From IMG/VR virus record IMGVR_UViG_3300035698_010479, positions 124,001-188,000 of that record: a stretch of 64,000 bases of DNA, one strand, 5' to 3'. Positions 18,001 to 28,400 of the stretch are shown here, one piece after another (positions within the stretch are counted from its first letter, which is position 1; every line of letters begins with the position of its first letter). Below the pieces are notes generated by a model that saw only the letters and a program-made list of their open reading frames with translations, did not search any database and was not told the origin of the DNA. The DNA comes from a virus. Position numbers and translations under genes: made by a program.

Positions 18001-18235
18001 TATTTGATAACTTTGTTAAATCATCTGCGTAGAGAAGTATACTGTCAATTTTTAATCTATACCCCAAATCAATATCTAAACATATAGTGTTCAGGTTTGT
18101 AACCTGAACGCCCCCAGTGTATAAATTGTTGTCTATTAAAGAGTTTAATTCCTCTATAGTTAGTACACGATTACCAATACCACTAGTAGTATTAGAAATA
18201 AATGAACTATTTCTTATCATATTATATTTTGACAT
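15047..18235 (-). CDS. Tail fibre with discoidin-like and kelch/NHL-type propeller domains
   Basis: A protein of about 1,062 residues. I place the start at the ATG at 18233-18235 (MSKYNMIRNSS), because AGGGG (18241-18245) lies 5 bases ahead. A longer frame from a TTG at 18262 has no such support. Domains by eye: a discoidin/F5-8C-like N-terminus (about 35-145: LRIDSILLYADDLTK-type strands, then PRYVRCVVSG and LHELQVLNND). A kelch-like propeller follows (about 265-530: KLYVAFWEG, LWCYNVQTNVWAF, LEMYDIATNTWTN), then an NHL/YVTN-like propeller (about 690-900: GGFWSYDNTLNYIRHFDSTF, GVWYTNNIAKSLVHLNAAGE, GGFYTLDTANNQRVCHYDKE). A beta-rich tail closes it. These folds usually bind host glycans or proteins. 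Confidence 0.7.
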   Translation of the reverse strand: MSKYNMIRNSSFISNTTSGIGNRVLTIEELNSLIDNNLYTGGVQVTNLNTICLDIDLGYRLKIDSILLYADDLTKLSNISFFYKNIYEEEFTICTESVSATSYIGTVPNPSAPRYVRCVVSGTDILLHELQVLNNDNIIAFGQDGSVTDAFINDTPEGSYGELQALDIYNNSSNDKPANAYVCVDYTGQPGDAYIDISANQTGPFYNIMDGDIIKTMWSRGTHNNTKVIGTSDGASLVISKTTPYENLEPDYIGVLPNVSCTYPSKPFGLKKSTAYDKVNNKLYVAFWEGTVAQSSVVKLWCYNVQTNVWAFRGDLVSTLWDVTTFSMCCDNAYVYFMALIPGSDTTRTILRHSTTGALANLTTFTTFVALYLSIYDYFMVADFNGNIWLKNHGIYQNDSARQFAKINTTTGVLTVMDNAFFQVQTSQNLNTLVHDDIRNRIYVLSHSCWTLSAANNYYLEMYDIATNTWTNQYFNYGARISLTYSDIHISCFNEKLYFQAAEYNGKIYSYNLNTDIVATLPVNILTKTGVVNKIHAFAPLSLEADVSLIVLSGFTNEYAFFGYNLPQVLNNNIPNLLHISGNYITPILSLPYSNKASYFKVDTISTIGKTNVSKYKDLQDGVIEVRSSDISPVPVVMMSWLMRATTHTYYAMTNFDCTSSTSTTTQTTVSFASSISLHASSVNKRNGKQLYIMTYYTSTVGSYALIYDYNSIVYTAKNLNITSYFGNTKYCGFDFSGGFWSYDNTLNYIRHFDSTFNLIVEVSLAGLCGLAVDFISDGVWYTNNIAKSLVHLNAAGEVVSTVAIAAPFEIAISNENSCWVIDHLDLVYKKTIKKYSSSGELLITVPVSYSFTIISPDLMGGFYTLDTANNQRVCHYDKEGSLTMTVTGLSNNDYLSGAELGVLVYSSTLKRVKYIPLKSGAVSWTKFYTDYFGLSSYTDCFPPNLFSYTLENQQLDLQGPKLIPQSYESLWGSGQLSLPWKEVDKDGYFLTKNKYHQVKLTLWNFDGISTPTVTRIIMAPAIEIPDIHPQQSKPFFIRSNIPTGAGFTQLDTRIKVWWDEQ

Positions 18236-18240
18236 ATATT

Positions 18241-18245
18241 CCCCT
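18241..18245 (-). promoter_or_regulatory. Ribosome binding site deciding the start at 18235
   Basis: AGGGG on the minus strand stands 5 bases before the ATG at 18233-18235 and overlaps the stop codon (TAG, 18246-18244) of the 2,268-residue gene. It favours this ATG over the in-frame TTG at 18262 and implies termination-reinitiation coupling. Confidence 0.7.
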
Positions 18246-21200
18246 AAATAGTTGTTAACCAATCTACTATTATTTGTGCATTACTACCCATAGATCGACG
18301 ATTACTGCCCTTAACTGTCCTAACATATACAATCTCGAAAGACCCGCTTGGGACTTGCTCAAATACTATAGGCAAATTTTCAGAGCCTGGTCCGTAAAAG
18401 GCTATATTATCTTTTGATAGTTCTATAAAATTCTCAGGTGTATATAAAAATTCGCCTTCTATGTTTTGAGTATTTACTAAAAAATCCTCCTTACAATAGT
18501 TGTATACTTTTATATTCTCATAAACAAAGGCACTATGGTCATTGTAAACCTGGGCTGTTTGTGTAATACCACCACCAAGCTTAAAGAAGGCTAATTTAGT
18601 GTCAGATACTTCCCAAGTTGACAAACTATTTAAGGTTAATATACCGTTTATAAATAGTTTAATAGTATAACCACCGGTTATGTCTGATCCATCATTACTC
18701 CAGACAAGTCCAATATGTGCTATTTTATTTCTACCTATAAAAGTATGTGCAGGTAACTCAGTAGTACTAAATAAACTTTGTTTTCTTATATTACCAGCGA
18801 ATACCTCAAACCAGTTTCCAGGTTTTATTCTGAGAGATATTATATCATTAGTATTACTACTTAGCGTGAATAATGTCGCAGCATGAATCTCCCCAAAAGC
18901 ATCTCTCCCTAGAGAGTCAACACCCATCTTTACCCAAAACTCAATTGAACCTCTATCTAAGTTAATGTTAGATAAAGGCATCATTAAATAATCATTATAT
19001 GTTAAACATACGCCGTTTGAGTATTTAACTGGTGTGTCAAAATAATTTCTAACGATAGAAAAATTATCAAATAATAATATTAAAGGATTACCAAGGCCTC
19101 TAAATTGTACATAAAGTGTAGTAAGATTTCTTTCATTACTTTGTAGACTTAATATAGTTTCTAAAAATTCAGTAGACCCGCTAGTTCTGGTTGGATGTAC
19201 ACTAGAGTAATCATAAAAATTCAGATGTACATCATTCCAACCAGTAGTAAGAGGTATATCAGCTATGTTCCATACATAATAAAAATCTTTCGTATCACTT
19301 CCTATAACTCCTAAAACAACCTTACCAAAAGATGTATCAAGATTTTCTATATTATCTATATATAAGAAGAAATGAAAGGCATCAGATATTGACCATAATA
19401 AGTCTTGGCCAAAATGATCTGCCTCTGATAGAGTAAGAGTTTCTATAAGACTGGAAGCTGGATAAGCTACTTTTAATGAACGTTTACCTACTTTAGTATT
19501 TGTACTATCATTAGATAATATAGATATATTTGATAGCCACCACCACCAATAAGCCGTTGGTATATATTTGTCACCACCATACACTTCAATTTTGTCTAAG
19601 TAATCCTTGCTAGACATATCGTCTAGAAATGTATAGGAGTAATTAGTGGCAGTGTCTCTTACAATAGCTACCCATTTTGTTAAATCATATAGTCTATATA
19701 TTTTTAAATTTCTTAGTCCCCAAGAATTTTCAATGTCTATATGTTGTCTTGCATATATATTAAAATAACCATCGTACTCTACGAAAAATTCATGTTTCTG
19801 TTTCTGCCATCCGCTACCATATACATTAGCATAAATAACGATAGTACTATTCCCTTCAAAATCAACACTAATTTCGTCCACATTTTGTGGGTAGTATGCA
19901 TCCCAATCTATATAGTGATGTCCTTGTGCTAAAAATAAAGAGGTCACTAATAAATACTCCATTGAGTACTTAAGATCATCTGTACTAAAATCACTATTAT
20001 ATTCTATAGTGTAGTCCTGTCCTTTGATAAAGGATGCTTTATTAGGGTCAGATGTTAAACTATCGGAGTAACTTATAAACTCACTAGAGTTGTCCCATTT
20101 CGTGTTACTGACCTGTGTAAGTAAAGGAGATCCTTGTCTAAAAGAATTATAAAGTTTCACATCAACAACATTAAACTTGTCTCGTAAATCTAAACATACT
20201 ATCGGAAAATCCTCACTATTTATATAAGGAACGTTTGTCTTTGCAAATATTTCTATTTCTCTTAAAAAACCTAAACTAGCATTCAAATGTGTGGAATTAA
20301 AAGCATCTGTAGGTACGTCTATAGTTTCAAAAGAGGTTATTTCAAATTTGGCTCTTCTAGCATATATAAAATCAAACTCATGTGTTTGAGTTACTGAGTT
20401 TTTTATATTAGCGGCTGTGTACACTAGTACCCAAGTTCTATTAGACCCATCCACTGTATTATCAATATACAACTTATAGGCCTTGTTATAACCTAGTGCC
20501 ACATTTGGTGAATAACCGTTATGTACACTAAATGATCCTACAAAATATTCTGAGTCAAACTCTATATACAGGATAGGATTGGTACCCTTCTCATACGCCC
20601 AGCAATATTCTGTACCATATTTTGAAGATGTACCATCAACAGCTTTGCTTGGTAAATTATCACCATAAAAAGTTGTACCCGATACAGTAGTATCTAAAGC
20701 TATGTTTTTTAATGGCGTATACTGTGTTAGAGAAGCATCTAAAGGTAGCCAAGAATTATTTAAGCCACCATCCTTACAAAAAACATTGGTTATATCCGTA
20801 TAAATTCCTAATTTTTCTATTGATTTTATTAAATTATCTGAACAATCCATCTGAATACCTAACCATCTGCAATCCGAAAATGAAGAATTAAAAATAGCAT
20901 CATCTATATTACCATAACTATTAGAGTACTGTGTTTTCAATTGTAGTGACACATCAAACAAATTACCTATACCGTAATGGCGTACTATTGATAAACTATG
21001 TCTTTTTTCAAGATCAAGAACAAAAGCTATAAACAGATCTTGTCTTTGAAGTGTACTTATAGAGTTTAAAGAGTAGTTATTGTTATTTACACCAGATAGT
21101 ATATTTATAGTTAATTCGTTACCTGTCGCTATTATGTTTAAACTGTCAATAGGTGTCAACTCTGCCAGTTCTATACCTAACCAAGTTCCTGAGGTAATCA

Positions 21201-24200
21201 TTGGTCTATAATTAAAACTTACATTATATATATCGACCTCAAGTAGTACTTTAGAGGCTCTAAAATAAAAAGATGATATTTTACCAGAAAAACTTAAAAT
21301 AAATGTAGCTATATGTATATGCTTTCCTAGGTATAATGAAATAGTTCTACCAGCTTTTCTTATACAGATATTATTAATCTGCAACATATTAAAATAACAT
21401 CCTAAGCTACTGCTGGAAAATAGTATATTGTCCCCTTCAAATATTTTTATAAAATGACCGGAAACGCAACTTGTTAAATAGGCACCAACTGGTACGGACC
21501 AATTTAACCAGAATATTTTTTCAGCGCCGCTATAGAACTCAAAATTACATTCAGCTCCAGAAAATATGTAAGAGGGATGTGTAGTGCTGAAATAGTAGTC
21601 AAAAATAAATTCAAAGTTATCTGAATTATTAAACCTATAAGTACTTAGATTAATAGTACCAGATTTACCACGTATATGTAAATATTTATTATCCACAACA
21701 ATAGCTTCTGGTGATTTTGTACCGAAAATTGAAAATTCATCAAAAGTACCTTCAGAAAATGAGTCTTTAAAAGTATAATAATTTTGAATATTAACACCAT
21801 CAGATACGATATAATCAGACGATGTATTTGGTATAATATCAGGTAATAGCACTTTACGTATTTTTGTACGTTTACCTTCGAAAGAAACTATTATATCATT
21901 CACTACACTAACTCTATCAGAGTTAATAACTTGAAACCTCCAATATTTGCTTGATACAGGGTTTATATAACCGCTGAACTTGTACATATGCATGAAGCGT
22001 TCATTAGAAAAATTAATAGCCACACCAGAACTTACTGTTCCAAACTTAAACCAGTCAAAGGTATTATAAGAGTAATATGCCTCTTTATTATCCGCCAGGT
22101 TAGCTAGGCCATAACTAAAGCAGTTTGTAGCACACTGTCCCCTGCTATATTTTATTGGAAAATCATCGCTTTTATATAAAAAGCACGTAGGGCCTAATTC
22201 TGAATCCTTAATAGACTCCATGGAGTTTAATTTATTCCACATTATAATATTCTTACTACTAATTAAATCTCTTGGTATATCTACAGTAAGGTCAAAAGCT
22301 TTATTATAAATATTAGTTATGGTTATCTCTTTACTATCGTTAATTATACCATTTTTAGCCTCACTTAATAATACCAATGAATCTTCTGTGTAAGCTTGTT
22401 CTGTAGTGGTTATCGAAATTTCTCGCATATTAAACGCAGTTTGTGATTCAAAAGATACCCTAAAGTATCTCGGTGTACTTCCTACAAAAGCAGATGTTGT
22501 AGTTTCGTCTAATGTTTTAAAACCTGTTGTGCGCCACTTATCTTTATAATCAGAAAAATGAAGGATAGTATTATCTACCATAGATACATCATTTGGTATT
22601 CTGGAATATACTTCCATCTCGGTAACCTTTGTGCTATTATGCTTATCACAAAAAATTCTAAACCCTTTACATGATATAGGTTCAAATTCATGTCCTAAAA
22701 TACTCCAATCTACAAAATATGTAGATATATGATCTGAACATGTTTCCGGGTTATCATAATCAGCGCTGTACAAATTCGTTGTGGCTGGATTCTTAAATAA
22801 ATATCTATCTATGTTATCATTATCACCTAAATTATATCTAACACCGTTTAGATATAAATGTTTATACTCTGGCACTAAGTCATATTCAACAGCATCGGCA
22901 TTACCTGAGTAGTGGTATGAACCACCATATGTAGATAAGGCTATGTTTCTAAAATTATTCTCTTCTTTAAAATAAATTACACTTTTATGTACATCAAATT
23001 TATGCTCTGCAGGGAAAAGGAGCGTAAATGCTATGGGATCAGTAGTATAATTAATTGAACCGCTTGTTGGCTTCTTTGCTCCACAGTACTCCGTTAAACC
23101 ATTACATACTGTTGCGTAGGGCCATTCAAAGTCACCATTTACATAAAAATAAGCATGATCTCCAAAAGTAGCTATTCCGTTATCTTGGGTGTATATATCA
23201 CCCTCTTTACCATTGTCAGCTGTTATTACCAAGTCATCGAGACAATCTTTACCATAGTATATATTATTATGTGTATCATACCATAGACCGCCATAAACTG
23301 TTAAGTATACTCCAGCATGATTGTGTGTTTCATTAAATAAGTTAACATTCCAGGTTACATCCAAGCAAGAAGCTAGATTAAATTCATAAAAACCTTCAAG
23401 TTCTTCACCGGATACTATGAAGTCAGATACGTTTAACCTAAAACCTATGTCAATATCTAGAATTGTATTATTTTGTTTTAGGTCCCCTCTAGCGTATATA
23501 GCAAAACCGCCTACACCATACGAATATGAAGTGCTATCTAAAACACTATGTTCTATATCACCATTTACTTGTATAAAAGTAGCGTCGGGTAAACCTGTAG
23601 ATGTCTTTCCAACGTATAAATTAGCATTATAGATACCTAGTACATCACCTTTATTGACCAGAACATCATAATCTACTCTAGAAACTATAGGATTGGCAGT
23701 ATATAATGTATTTGCCTTGTCCATCGGTAAGGGTATTGAGTGTACAAGAGAAAAGCTGCCGTCATTATGTGGTCTTAATATTTTTAAAGCAGCTCCACTA
23801 TAAAGAACGCCGTAGACCCAGAAATGTTTTAATTTACCATTATTATCAATTCGTTTAGAAAGATCAATAATTGTCTTACCTGTGTTATCAAAAGAAGCAT
23901 AACCTGTTACATCTTCCAACTCTGAAATAAGCTTTGATGTACCAATTTCATTAAAGTCTCTTCTACCGCCTTCAACAGAATATTGAGATGGGTTATGTAC
24001 ATAAGCTATGTCACCGTCCCCATCAACAAGTGCATTTATTTCAAATGTTTGTAGAAGCCTAGTACTGGCGTAGTCAAACCCAGTAGCTGGATCGGAACCA
24101 GTAACGCTCTCGTATGTAGGTTCCATGTCCGAATTAAAGAAGCCTAATTCTTCCGCAGCTTTTGAATATTTTATTACAACACTACTAGTGTTTCTATTAG

Positions 24201-25050
24201 TACCACTAGATATTTTAATTACATCATCTTCAGTATATTCAACTTTTACAAAAGAATATCCTCCTATATTTATAGTACTTATACTGTTACCAAGTACTTT
24301 GGCAATATCATTACCAGACATTAAGGTATTATTACCTAATTCTATATGCTCTATACCGTAGTCATCTATATCTAGTAATAAATCACTACTCTCATTGCTC
24401 ACTAAGGAGTAGTTAAGTTTTTTTGTATTAGCTTTACAATAGGCCCTATTTCCAGCACCTGGACATGGATGAGAATAGTATTGATAATACGAACAATCGG
24501 TGTTAATACACATCCAAAAATCTTCAGAAGTTATACGTAGTGATTTAAGAAAAAATTTGTCTCCGGTGTGTCCATCTATGAATGGATAGAATCTAAGATT
24601 ATTTATATCTCCTTGCCACCATTTGTACGGGCCCATGTTCAATTTATAATATTCCCAAGTACCTATACCTGTTATATCAAACTCTATAGTACGGTCAACT
24701 GACCAAGCAATGTCATCGGTCCTCAACCACATTATCTTACCTTTTGTTAAGCCCTTAACCGTTCTATCTGTATTTTCGTCTATAACTTTTAATATAAATT
24801 CTATAAAAAAGTATTCTTCAGCACTAACAGACAAAAAAACCTCTGTTCTACTTATGTGGCAGTCTGGTAAGTAAGCAGAGCCAAATAGTATATTATTCCA
24901 ACAACCATACATATACACATTATTATATATATCCCAACCATCTACATTACCGTTATTAGAAAAATCAGTAAAATACCCATTAGTTGAGTCGTATCTACAA
25001 AGTTCGGAATTGCTTATATACTTAGCATCTCTTAAGAAATTATGCTTCAT
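18244..25050 (-). CDS. Giant multidomain tail/adhesin protein (about 2,268 residues)
   Basis: One of the largest proteins in the window. I prefer the ATG at 25048-25050 (MKHNFLRDAK); an in-frame TTG at 25062 is possible, and neither has a strong Shine-Dalgarno. Recognisable parts: an N-terminal jelly-roll/CBM-like domain (about 20-170); a cysteine cluster (CINTDCSYYQYYSHPCPGAG, then CKA, near 180-210), likely metal-binding; a second cluster near residue 975 (CFLYKSDD, CATNCFSYG). A discoidin-like domain (about 1,445-1,590) shows SKAVDGTSSKYGT, AYKLYIDNT and ARRAKFEITSF. A LamG-like domain near 2,020-2,185 shows RGSIEFWVKMG, IAHIGLVWSND and IKLFINGILTL. The rest is beta-rich and unassigned. 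Predicted role: a large receptor-binding or baseplate appendage. It overlaps the upstream zinc protein by 11 bases. Confidence 0.7.
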   Translation of the reverse strand: MKHNFLRDAKYISNSELCRYDSTNGYFTDFSNNGNVDGWDIYNNVYMYGCWNNILFGSAYLPDCHISRTEVFLSVSAEEYFFIEFILKVIDENTDRTVKGLTKGKIMWLRTDDIAWSVDRTIEFDITGIGTWEYYKLNMGPYKWWQGDINNLRFYPFIDGHTGDKFFLKSLRITSEDFWMCINTDCSYYQYYSHPCPGAGNRAYCKANTKKLNYSLVSNESSDLLLDIDDYGIEHIELGNNTLMSGNDIAKVLGNSISTINIGGYSFVKVEYTEDDVIKISSGTNRNTSSVVIKYSKAAEELGFFNSDMEPTYESVTGSDPATGFDYASTRLLQTFEINALVDGDGDIAYVHNPSQYSVEGGRRDFNEIGTSKLISELEDVTGYASFDNTGKTIIDLSKRIDNNGKLKHFWVYGVLYSGAALKILRPHNDGSFSLVHSIPLPMDKANTLYTANPIVSRVDYDVLVNKGDVLGIYNANLYVGKTSTGLPDATFIQVNGDIEHSVLDSTSYSYGVGGFAIYARGDLKQNNTILDIDIGFRLNVSDFIVSGEELEGFYEFNLASCLDVTWNVNLFNETHNHAGVYLTVYGGLWYDTHNNIYYGKDCLDDLVITADNGKEGDIYTQDNGIATFGDHAYFYVNGDFEWPYATVCNGLTEYCGAKKPTSGSINYTTDPIAFTLLFPAEHKFDVHKSVIYFKEENNFRNIALSTYGGSYHYSGNADAVEYDLVPEYKHLYLNGVRYNLGDNDNIDRYLFKNPATTNLYSADYDNPETCSDHISTYFVDWSILGHEFEPISCKGFRIFCDKHNSTKVTEMEVYSRIPNDVSMVDNTILHFSDYKDKWRTTGFKTLDETTTSAFVGSTPRYFRVSFESQTAFNMREISITTTEQAYTEDSLVLLSEAKNGIINDSKEITITNIYNKAFDLTVDIPRDLISSKNIIMWNKLNSMESIKDSELGPTCFLYKSDDFPIKYSRGQCATNCFSYGLANLADNKEAYYSYNTFDWFKFGTVSSGVAINFSNERFMHMYKFSGYINPVSSKYWRFQVINSDRVSVVNDIIVSFEGKRTKIRKVLLPDIIPNTSSDYIVSDGVNIQNYYTFKDSFSEGTFDEFSIFGTKSPEAIVVDNKYLHIRGKSGTINLSTYRFNNSDNFEFIFDYYFSTTHPSYIFSGAECNFEFYSGAEKIFWLNWSVPVGAYLTSCVSGHFIKIFEGDNILFSSSSLGCYFNMLQINNICIRKAGRTISLYLGKHIHIATFILSFSGKISSFYFRASKVLLEVDIYNVSFNYRPMITSGTWLGIELAELTPIDSLNIIATGNELTINILSGVNNNNYSLNSISTLQRQDLFIAFVLDLEKRHSLSIVRHYGIGNLFDVSLQLKTQYSNSYGNIDDAIFNSSFSDCRWLGIQMDCSDNLIKSIEKLGIYTDITNVFCKDGGLNNSWLPLDASLTQYTPLKNIALDTTVSGTTFYGDNLPSKAVDGTSSKYGTEYCWAYEKGTNPILYIEFDSEYFVGSFSVHNGYSPNVALGYNKAYKLYIDNTVDGSNRTWVLVYTAANIKNSVTQTHEFDFIYARRAKFEITSFETIDVPTDAFNSTHLNASLGFLREIEIFAKTNVPYINSEDFPIVCLDLRDKFNVVDVKLYNSFRQGSPLLTQVSNTKWDNSSEFISYSDSLTSDPNKASFIKGQDYTIEYNSDFSTDDLKYSMEYLLVTSLFLAQGHHYIDWDAYYPQNVDEISVDFEGNSTIVIYANVYGSGWQKQKHEFFVEYDGYFNIYARQHIDIENSWGLRNLKIYRLYDLTKWVAIVRDTATNYSYTFLDDMSSKDYLDKIEVYGGDKYIPTAYWWWWLSNISILSNDSTNTKVGKRSLKVAYPASSLIETLTLSEADHFGQDLLWSISDAFHFFLYIDNIENLDTSFGKVVLGVIGSDTKDFYYVWNIADIPLTTGWNDVHLNFYDYSSVHPTRTSGSTEFLETILSLQSNERNLTTLYVQFRGLGNPLILLFDNFSIVRNYFDTPVKYSNGVCLTYNDYLMMPLSNINLDRGSIEFWVKMGVDSLGRDAFGEIHAATLFTLSSNTNDIISLRIKPGNWFEVFAGNIRKQSLFSTTELPAHTFIGRNKIAHIGLVWSNDGSDITGGYTIKLFINGILTLNSLSTWEVSDTKLAFFKLGGGITQTAQVYNDHSAFVYENIKVYNYCKEDFLVNTQNIEGEFLYTPENFIELSKDNIAFYGPGSENLPIVFEQVPSGSFEIVYVRTVKGSNRRSMGSNAQIIVDWLTTI

Positions 25051-25438
25051 GTTTTTTAACAAAGGGACATACAGCTATTATATCTTTATAACAGTTACCT
25101 TTGTTATCAACACCATCGCATATATTACAATAAACTAAACCATTGTCAGGATTTATACTGCCAGGATTTACTATATGTTTAAAAACATGTATCTTTCTAA
25201 ATCTTTTTACATCTGCCCTAACACTTTCTTGTCGTTTAAGTTCATATTCTTTAAATGTATATTTAAATATACTCATACAGTTAATACATTTGTATATTAG
25301 CGGAGTTTTTAAAGCGATTTCCTCTATAACATGAACTTCATCATTTATATAATCTACCTTAGATATATACTCAGCTATAGAAGAGTCATAGTCAAACTCT
25401 AATGTATGTTTGCAGTTATCACATTGTATGTTAAACAT
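25040..25438 (-). CDS. Small zinc-ribbon-like protein in the tail operon
   Basis: A 132-residue protein with three cysteine pairs: FNIQCDNCKHTL (C6, C9), YKCINCMSIFKY and VYCNICDGVDNKGNC, plus a final VCPFV. Two CxxC pairs separated by about 43 residues look like a zinc ribbon at the N-terminus. The rest is charged and helical (ELKRQESVRADVKRFRKIHV). Cys pairs appear again near the N-terminus of the next protein in transcription, the 2,268-residue adhesin, so it may assist its folding or assembly. It lies 11 bases after the 1,844-residue protein. I cannot name the family. Confidence 0.65.
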   Translation of the reverse strand: MFNIQCDNCKHTLEFDYDSSIAEYISKVDYINDEVHVIEEIALKTPLIYKCINCMSIFKYTFKEYELKRQESVRADVKRFRKIHVFKHIVNPGSINPDNGLVYCNICDGVDNKGNCYKDIIAVCPFVKKHEA

Positions 25439-25449
25439 TTATTACCTCA

Positions 25450-28400
25450 TTATAATGATGCTAATCTTTCAGCTATGGCCATATCTGGATTCGCCAACCT
25501 TGTTAATGCATCAGATAAACCATAAGAATACAGATCTAATATATCTCTTTCATGTACAAAGCCATATATCCCCGAAACTCGCCCCCACTTATAGCTGAAA
25601 ATAGTAACTACTTGTCTTAGTCCACCACCACCACAGTTGAAGAAGTCTCTGAAACTGTTATTATCCCAAGTCCAGTTATGCCCCTCCGGGTAGTATAATT
25701 GTTTAGATGGTACAGCTCTTAAAGGCACCATTGAATTATTTTTAAATGTACATATCCATTCAGGAAAAGAAGTAACTCCTGTATTACTCAAGGTTTCTTT
25801 AAACACATCCTTAGCTATAGAATTATAAGAAATTACTTCAGCACCTCTTAGGGCTATATCGTCGTACAATTCCTTTTGCTTCAATTCAAAATCTAAATAT
25901 GATCCATATATATTTTCAGCATCCTGTTGAATACTACCGCAATGTCTAGACTGTGTCTTACCTACACACGAAAATTCACCTGAGCTATTAGACATACCAA
26001 CCATCCCCCAAGCATTATCATATTGATATGTAGTAGATAGTTCCTTAGTACTTGGGTATAGTAATGACCCCTCGTTCTCAAAACCATGTATTGGATAAGT
26101 ACCATATTCCCCAACAGAGATATTAAATTTTCTTTCATGTACTTGAACAGTTTCTTCTTGTTTTGTAAAAAGAACTTTGCTAAACTTTATGGAATCTAAA
26201 AGTATATAATGAAAAAACTTTATGTTATCATCAACAAAATTAATTTTATCAATAGAGTAATTGAATGTGACGCTGAATCCTAAACTAAGTTCCGACATAT
26301 ATGTTTGGTCAAGGTTCGTTATTTTATACCTTTTAGAAAATGGTGCCAAAGGTTCGTCTATATCAGCGGAAATAAAATCAAATTTTTCTACATCTTTGAA
26401 AACTACACCATCAACTGATCTCTTCAATACCACTTCAGGTATATGAAAGTAGTTAAATAATTCTATAGGCTCAGCTGTATTATTTTCAGATTCTTCATTT
26501 TGTACCTCTTTCCCTTTAAGAAAAGAAATATCTAATTGTCCTATATTAACTGGTTGTTCAAACCTGAATGTTATAGTAAAAGAGGAACTTTGAAAAAAAT
26601 ATTTCATACCAAAAGATTCTGATGCTGGGTAAAATTCTGTTATGTCTAAAATGGAATAATCTGAGTCGTCTGATGACTGTTTAGACAATTTAAATTCATA
26701 AGGTAAAGCTAAAGGTTCAAAAATTTTAGGTATGTACTTTATAAGGCTGGAATTTAACATAACGTATAGCCCCCTATTAAAATACATATCATACTGATCA
26801 CCATCTTTGTATATAGATACCATACGTTTAGCATCTTTAGCATTACTCATAGCTAATTCTAACGAGTCCACTACTTCTGTTTCACCGTCGTAAAGAATAA
26901 AACCGCTGCCAATCATAGTTTCTATAGCCATTACTTCAAGGTCTGCTTCACTTGAAATAGAATTTAACCAGTTAGTTTCGTAGCATAATTTGTAAAAATC
27001 AATATGCTTTTTAATATCTTCTGTAGATATTGAATCAAAAATTATACCCTCTTCTAAAATGGCTGTATCTGTAATTATTTCAAGTTTAGTATTAAGTAGA
27101 CGTACAGGACCATTATCCCCTAGCCTAACTATAAAATAGGTAGGAAGCGGATTTTCTATATTGTATTTTGACGGTTCCCATATAATCTTATGAAACCCTT
27201 CTTCCGGTATACGTCTGAATTCATCTATTCTAAAATCATAGGTGTAATTAGTATAATAGATATCTAAAAAACGTAAATAATTTGAATGCATATCACTAGT
27301 ATCACATAAATAAAAGTCCATATCCATAAGTACAGTACGTATATCTATGATTTCCCTCTCCAGTGGCTTCCAACGCTCACGCCAAGCCCATTGTATAGCT
27401 CCTGGTGATAACCCACCACTCTCATCAGCTGGTACGTCCTTATAAGTAAGCCACGCAGTTATCGGTCTAGGTGTCAGTTTACCTTGGTAATAGGCTTTCC
27501 TAGGTGAAGGATAAACCATACCTGTAGTAGTACTGTGGGCAAGAAAAATTTCAGAAAATCTATAACGTTTTAGAGAACCTTCTGAAAATTCATCAGTACT
27601 TTTAAGTAACTCTTCACTAATAGAAGTATTATCAACATTTCTAGCTGCTAGTAAGCCCATCTGATGAACGTAAGTTGTTGTAATATCAGACTCATTGAAA
27701 TAATTTTTCCATGGGAACTCTGTAAAATTACTACTAAGTGCCATATCAGAAAATGCCTCGTATATAGGCAACCATTTTTTATCCATGGACACACCACCAT
27801 AGTCATTTACAATTGGAAAGTGTAGTGCCGCTATTGATCTAAAACTATGTAGGTATGGTCTATGTTTATTACCAAATTTTGGGGGCGTGCCACCATTCTG
27901 TATCATATAATATAATGTTTCCCCTTCCACCCCAGCGCGTATTCTTGCGAAACCCCCAAACCACGGTGTAGATATCATATCATTATTATGATACACGTAA
28001 TCACAACCACAAGCCCATACTGTAGCATGTGTATCTACTGTAAAACCGTAGTGTTTTGCTGGCCCTAGCATTCTAAGGTCCTCAGAGCCGTGCTCAGTGT
28101 CGAAGTTCGGTTTGCCTACATCATCTAACCAGAATTCTAAAAAACCCTCGTCATTCTCATAATTACCACTGCTTAAGGCATACTTACCGTAAGGGTCACA
28201 AGCCGTATAAGGATACCACATAAGAGAGGGCCTACGTGAAATACTCCCAAAACTATGATCACCACACCTTGGGGTAGATCCACCTATTCCTGTATCAACT
28301 GGTGCAGCGCCTATATGTGCTACAAAACAATAACCCGTTGGTAATAATAAAGTCTCTTGATAATTGGCCTTCCAAGAGTACATTATTTCAACATCGCTAC

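Noticed and set aside
18236-18262. Longer version of the 1,062-residue fibre beginning at TTG 18262
   Set aside because: It would overlap the previous gene, and the ATG at 18235 has a good AGGGG site 5 bases upstream.
21131-21159. Promoter-like TTGACA-17-CATAAT on the minus strand
   Set aside because: It is deep inside the 2,268-residue coding region and far from any gene start. It is most likely a chance match in AT-rich DNA.
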